Source of the DNA: Planctomycetota bacterium | GTDB lineage: Bacteria; Planctomycetota; UBA1135; GCA-002686595 | NCBI GenBank assembly: GCA_009691855.1 | Contig: SIAI01000015.1 | Span: 1-64,000, forward strand | Reading direction: 5' to 3' | Length of the DNA: 64,000 nt | In this document: piece by piece, positions 60,259 to 64,000 of the stretch | Layout: the number at the start of each line of letters is the position of its first letter | How positions within the stretch are numbered: position 1 is the stretch's first letter | Notes under the pieces: generated by a model | Seen by the model: only the letters and a program-made list of their open reading frames with translations | What the model was told of the DNA's origin: nothing | The model's database searches: none | Program-made: the position numbers and the translations under genes

Positions 60259-60690
60259 GTGAACGCGCCCGACGAACCTGCCATGCCGCGCGCCTACAAC
60301 GCGCTGACCCCGGCCGAGGCGCGCGTGCTGCTCGAGAAGGGCACCGAGCGGCCGCACAGCGGCGAGTACGTGCACACCAAGACGGCCGGCACTTACGTGT
60401 GCCGGCGCTGCAACGCGCCGCTCTATCGCTCGCAGGACAAGTTCGACTCCGGCTGCGGCTGGCCGAGCTTCGACGACGAGACCGCAGGGCGTGTCCTGCG
60501 CCTGGAGGACGCGGATGGCGAGCGCACCGAGATCCTGTGCGCCAACTGCAAGGGCCACCTCGGCCACGTCTTCCTGGGTGAACGCCTGAGCGCCAAGAAC
60601 ACGCGTCACTGCGTCAACTCGCTCTCGATGCGCTTCGTGCCGCAGGGCGGCGCGCTGCCGGCGCCGATCGTGCTCGCGGCACGCAAGTAG
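60259..60690 (+). CDS. msrB: peptide-methionine (R)-S-oxide reductase
   Basis: MsrB reduces the R-epimer of methionine sulfoxide in damaged proteins. The product is 143 aa. Zinc ligands lie in [11 protein letters not shown] and [26 protein letters not shown] is the substrate region and the catalytic Cys is in [11 protein letters not shown]. There is no MsrA domain and no signal. I choose GTG at 60259 because GGGAG lies about 10 bp upstream; GTG at 60223 and ATG at 60283 are also possible. It converges on the OPT gene. Confidence 0.93.
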   Translation: MNAPDEPAMPRAYNALTPAEARVLLEKGTERPHSGEYVHTKTAGTYVCRRCNAPLYRSQDKFDSGCGWPSFDDETAGRVLRLEDADGERTEILCANCKGHLGHVFLGERLSAKNTRHCVNSLSMRFVPQGGALPAPIVLAARK

Positions 60691-60691
60691 C

Positions 60692-60706
60692 GCCGGCTTC
60701 GCCGGC
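60692..60706. terminator. hairpin between msrB and the OPT gene
   Basis: GCCGGC (60692-60697), loop TTC, GCCGGC (60701-60706), between the convergent stops at 60690 and 60713. Confidence 0.5.
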
Positions 60707-60712
60707 CGCGCG

Positions 60713-62836
60713 TCAGCTCTTCTTCGCCGGCGCCGCGCCGCGGAACATCAGGAAGCCGAGCAGCGCGAGGAGCGCGATGCCGAAGACATCGGTCGCGTGG
60801 GGGAACAGCGAGCCGTCGAGCTCCTGCAGCTTCGAGAAGAGCGCGATGGGCGGGTAGTAGCTGTTCGCCTTGTCGTAGCCCGGCAGGAACGTCAGCGCCG
60901 CCGCCAGGATGCCGAGGATCGCCGCGCCGGCGATCAGGCCCGAGGAGAAGAGGATGCCCTGGGGCTCGTCCTCGGCGTCGGGTTCGCGCTTGTAGGCCTT
61001 GTCGGCGAACTTGCGCACCACGCCGCCCAGGAACACGGGCATGGTCGAGGCGAGTGGTAGGTACACGCCCACGGCAAAGGTCAACGAGCGCACGCCGAGG
61101 AGCTCCATGAACACCGCGATGGCCACGCCGAGCAGGATCAGGTCCCACGGCAACCGGTGCGTGAGCAGACCGTCGATCACGGTCGCCATGAGCTTGGCCT
61201 GCGGCGCGCGCAGCTTGCCGGCGCCGATGCCGTCCTCGCGCAGGTACTTGGCCTGGTTCGTGGCGGGATCGACGAGGTAGATGCCCTCCGTGTTGCCGGC
61301 GGGGAGCTCCTCGCTCAGGAGCTTCACGAAGGCGTACGGCTGGCCATCGACCTTGCCCTTCACGAGCGTGGCGGCCTGGACGCGCTCGGGCGCGACGGCG
61401 AAGGCCGTGACCGGCTTCTCCTCGGTCTCCGAGAGGTTGAGCAGGTACGCGGTCCAGCCGACGGCGAGCACGGAGGTCAGGACGCCGATCAAGAGCGCCG
61501 CTTGCTGCTTCACCGGCGTCGCGCCGAGCAGGAAGCCCGTCTTCAGGTCCTGCGAGCACGTGCCCGCGTTCGAGATCGCGATGCACACCACCGCGCCGAC
61601 CATCAGCGCGAGCTTGGAGTACGCCGAGCCCTCCCAGCCGACGAGCAAGAACGTGCCGCAGGTCGCCATCAGCACGCCGATGGTCATGCCAGAGAGCGGA
61701 CACGACGAGCTCCCGACCTCGCCGGTGATGCGCGAGGATACCACCGAGAAGAGGAACCCCAGCACGAGGATCAGCACCGCGCCCATCAGGTTCATGTGGA
61801 AGGCCGGCACCGCCCACACGAAGCCGACGATGAGCAGCGCGCCGCCGATCAGGATCGGCGTGGGCGTGTCGCGCTCCGTGCGCAGCGTCGAGGCCGAGCT
61901 CGCGCCGCCGCCGGTCAGGCTCTTGGCCGAGGCGCTGATGGCCGCGAGGATCGAGGGCAGCGCGCGCGCGAGCGCGAACAACCCGCCCGCCGCCACCGCG
62001 CCGGCGCCGATGTGGCGCACGTAGTTGTTCCAGATGTCGCCCGGGGCCATGTCCTTGATCAGGATCGTGGCCGGCGCGAGCGGCGCGGCGAGGCCCGCGC
62101 CGAACAGCGCGATCATCGGGATCAGGATGAAGCTCGCCAGCAAGCTTCCGGCGACCATCATCGTGCTCGTGCGGTAGCCGATGATGTAGCCGACGCCCAG
62201 CAGCGCGGGCTCGAAGTCGCACTCGACCGAGGCGCCGCGGAACTTCGTGAACTCGTAGGCGAAGGTGCCCTTGACGCCGCCCAGGAACGCCTTGAACGCC
62301 TGGTAGCCCGCGCCGATGCCGAGGCCGACGAAGACCTTCTTGGCCGAGGTGCCGCCCTTCTCGCCGGCCTGGATGATCTCGGCGCAGGCCTTGCCCTCGG
62401 GGTAGCGCAGGACGCCGTGCTCCTTGACGATCAGGTAGCGCCGCAGCGGCACCATCATCAGCACGCCCAGCATCCCGCCCGTGAGCGCGATCAACGTGGT
62501 CAGCCCGACCTCGAGCGGGTACCCGAGGAAGATCAGCGCCGGCACGCTGAACACGACCGCCGCGGCGACCGACTCACCGGCCGAGCCGGCGGTCTGCACG
62601 ATGTTGTGCTCGAGCACCGCGCGCTGGTTGTTCCGGCGCCGGATGGCCCAGGCCGCCAGCACCGCGATCGGCACCGAGGCGGAGGTGGTGAGCCCGACGC
62701 GCAGCGCGAGGTAGGTCGAGGCCGCGCCGAAGACGATGCCCAGGAGCGCGCCGACGATCAGCGCGCGAGCGGTGAGCTCGGGCGGGTTCTCGTCGGCGGA
62801 GATGTAGGGCTGGAAGCCGTCGCCCGGAGCGCTCAC
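60713..62836 (-). CDS. OPT family oligopeptide transporter (copy 1)
   Basis: This is a proton-coupled importer of the OPT superfamily, whose members move small peptides or metal chelates. The product is 707 aa from a GTG at 62836 overlapping the upstream stop by 4 bp. About 14-16 hydrophobic segments are visible. Recurrent motifs include LEHNIVQTAGSAGESVAAAV, YPEGKACAEIIQAGEKG and IAISNAGTCSQDLKTGFLLG, typical of the bacterial OPT group. A hydrophilic loop lies at about 500-560 (AFAVAPERVQAATLVKGKVD). The C-terminus ends FRGAAPAKKS. The two tandem OPT genes are coupled and may form a hetero-oligomer or act on different substrates. Confidence 0.9.
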   Translation of the reverse strand: MSAPGDGFQPYISADENPPELTARALIVGALLGIVFGAASTYLALRVGLTTSASVPIAVLAAWAIRRRNNQRAVLEHNIVQTAGSAGESVAAAVVFSVPALIFLGYPLEVGLTTLIALTGGMLGVLMMVPLRRYLIVKEHGVLRYPEGKACAEIIQAGEKGGTSAKKVFVGLGIGAGYQAFKAFLGGVKGTFAYEFTKFRGASVECDFEPALLGVGYIIGYRTSTMMVAGSLLASFILIPMIALFGAGLAAPLAPATILIKDMAPGDIWNNYVRHIGAGAVAAGGLFALARALPSILAAISASAKSLTGGGASSASTLRTERDTPTPILIGGALLIVGFVWAVPAFHMNLMGAVLILVLGFLFSVVSSRITGEVGSSSCPLSGMTIGVLMATCGTFLLVGWEGSAYSKLALMVGAVVCIAISNAGTCSQDLKTGFLLGATPVKQQAALLIGVLTSVLAVGWTAYLLNLSETEEKPVTAFAVAPERVQAATLVKGKVDGQPYAFVKLLSEELPAGNTEGIYLVDPATNQAKYLREDGIGAGKLRAPQAKLMATVIDGLLTHRLPWDLILLGVAIAVFMELLGVRSLTFAVGVYLPLASTMPVFLGGVVRKFADKAYKREPDAEDEPQGILFSSGLIAGAAILGILAAALTFLPGYDKANSYYPPIALFSKLQELDGSLFPHATDVFGIALLALLGFLMFRGAAPAKKS

Positions 62837-64000
62837 GCCGCCGAGCTCGGATCGGACTTGCGCAGCGCGACGCGTACGAGGACGGCGCCCATGGCCGCGT
62901 AGAAGACCAGGGCGAACAGGTTGAGGCCCGACTCGCCGAAGCCCAGGCCGTGCTGGAAGCTCTCGCCGATCGCCTGGGCCTTCGTCAGCACGTCGCTGTC
63001 GCCCATCGGGATCGCCTTGAGGATCGCGCTGAACACGCCGGTGAGCGTGCCGCCCGCCACCAGGCCCGTGGCGAAGAGCATGCCCGGGGAGATGTCGCTG
63101 TCGGCCTTCTCGCCGCGCAGCTTGTCGCACACCAGGCGCAGCATGCCGCCCAGGAAGATCGGGAAGGTCGTGCTGATCGGCAGGTACACGCCGACGGCCC
63201 AGGCCAGCGGCGAGACGCCGCACAGGAACACCGTCAGCGAGAGCCCCGCGCCGATGAGCAAGAAGCTCCAGTCGAGGTTCTGCGACATCACGCCCTTGAT
63301 GATCGTGGCCATCAGCGTGGCCTGCGGCGCCGGGAACTTCGGCCCGCCGATCCCGTGCGGCTCGGTCGCGGTGGCGAAGGCCGAGTCGAGGCCCTTGAGC
63401 GTGAGTCCGATCACGATGGTCGAGACGACCACGCCGATGACCAGGCCGATCTGCTGGCGCACCGGCGTCGCGCCGACCAGGTAGCCGGTCTTGAGGTCCT
63501 GGCTGGTGGCGCCCGCGTTGGCCGCGGCGATGCACACGATCGCGCCCACGCACAGCGCGATGGGCTGGTTCACGTCACCGCCGAAGCCCAGCGCCAGCAG
63601 CACCACGCAGGTGCCCAGCAGGGTGGCGATCGTCATGGCCGAGATCGGATTCGACGACGAGCCGATGATGCCGACGATGCGCGAGCTCACGGTGACGAAC
63701 AGGAAGCCGAAGACGAGCATCATCGCGCCCATCAGCAGCTTGCCGCCGAACGAGCCCGGCAGGATCGGCAGCAGCGCCAGCAGGCCGACCAGCGCCAGCG
63801 AGCCGAGCGCGACCACGTACATGGGCACCTCGCGCTCGGTGCGCAGCGTGCCTGCGCCGCCCGCGCCGCCCCTGAGCGAAGCCATCGAGCCCACCAGCGA
63901 CTTCCAGATCGTCGGCGCCGTGCGGATCAGCGTGATGATGCCGGCCATCGTCACGGCTCCGGCGCCGATCAGGCGCACGTAGGCGCGGTAGAATCGCTCG
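62833..64000 (-). CDS. OPT family oligopeptide transporter (copy 2, 5' end outside the window)
   Basis: The visible part is the C-terminal 389 codons. It continues beyond the right edge (the frame is open through RFYRAYVRLIGAGAV at the border), so the N-terminus is missing. It shares with copy 1 the IAAANAGATSQDLKTGYLVG motif, the LISPLAWAVG-type C-terminal region (CGVSPLAWAVGVYLPISTTF) and FLGGMLRLVCD. The stop TGA overlaps the GTG of copy 1. It is the upstream gene of the pair. About nine membrane segments are visible in this part. Confidence 0.9.
   Translation of the reverse strand, partial: ERFYRAYVRLIGAGAVTMAGIITLIRTAPTIWKSLVGSMASLRGGAGGAGTLRTEREVPMYVVALGSLALVGLLALLPILPGSFGGKLLMGAMMLVFGFLFVTVSSRIVGIIGSSSNPISAMTIATLLGTCVVLLALGFGGDVNQPIALCVGAIVCIAAANAGATSQDLKTGYLVGATPVRQQIGLVIGVVVSTIVIGLTLKGLDSAFATATEPHGIGGPKFPAPQATLMATIIKGVMSQNLDWSFLLIGAGLSLTVFLCGVSPLAWAVGVYLPISTTFPIFLGGMLRLVCDKLRGEKADSDISPGMLFATGLVAGGTLTGVFSAILKAIPMGDSDVLTKAQAIGESFQHGLGFGESGLNLFALVFYAAMGAVLVRVALRKSDPSSAA

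Noticed and set aside
60185-60262. A 25-codon upstream frame overlapping the msrB start
   Set aside because: Its composition is ordinary and there is no ribosome-binding site; more likely chance than a leader peptide.
1-64000. CRISPR array, tRNA or rRNA genes, phage genes
   Set aside because: I saw no regularly spaced repeats, no cloverleaf ends and no phage proteins.

Overview
The window is very GC-rich (about 70 percent by eye) and gene-dense, with frequent GTG and TTG starts and many 4-bp stop/start overlaps. The gene set suggests a free-living bacterium of or near the Planctomycetota: an ECF sigma factor fused to a membrane segment and carboxypeptidase-regulatory-like repeats, FG-GAP repeat proteins, a DUF608/GH116 enzyme, a sulfatase-fold lipoprotein with TPRs, and many secreted hydrolases. 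This placement is an inference; there is no rRNA or other phylogenetic marker to settle it. I see no tRNA, rRNA, CRISPR array, prophage or intact insertion sequence.

1-4.2 kb: an internally deleted IS1595-like element at the left edge, a two-TM protein, an orphan PTS enzyme I and a protein with four Myb/SANT-like repeats. 4.2-11.6 kb: an error-prone DNA polymerase (DnaE2 type) and a DinB polymerase. Each is preceded by the same 18-bp motif, a candidate damage-response operator. Between them are a small membrane protein, ribosomal protein bTHX, a 0.9-kb gene-free stretch full of inverted repeats, and a TerB-like/DUF697 protein downstream of dinB.

11.7-15.5 kb: a translationally coupled set of trmL, a 23S rRNA uracil methyltransferase and a sulfatase-fold lipoprotein. 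15.5-25.4 kb: M2 peptidase, type-B carboxylesterase, the ECF sigma fusion, the broken and inverted remains of a paralogue of it, an esterase and a trypsin-like protease. 25.5-32 kb: FG-GAP protein and partner, a YqgE/AlgH protein and a membrane-anchored AsmA-like protein.

32-41.7 kb: a nonsense-interrupted methyltransferase, an OmpR-type response regulator, a frameshifted lower-GC gene, then a heme operon (hemA, hemC-hemD fusion, hemB, hemL) whose last gene overlaps a histidine kinase. The divergent hemH shares the promoter region, which carries a TGTCA direct repeat of 11-bp period resembling a PhoB/OmpR-type site. A two-component system may therefore be tied to tetrapyrrole synthesis.

41.7-64 kb: a large lipoprotein, an M43 metalloprotease, a hybrid kinase divergent from a PilZ protein, a secreted protein, a geranylgeranyl-reductase-like flavoprotein coupled to a membrane protein, a GH116 enzyme, proline iminopeptidase, an unusual periplasmic-binding-protein/metzincin fusion, msrB, and two tandem OPT transporters, the second running off the right edge.
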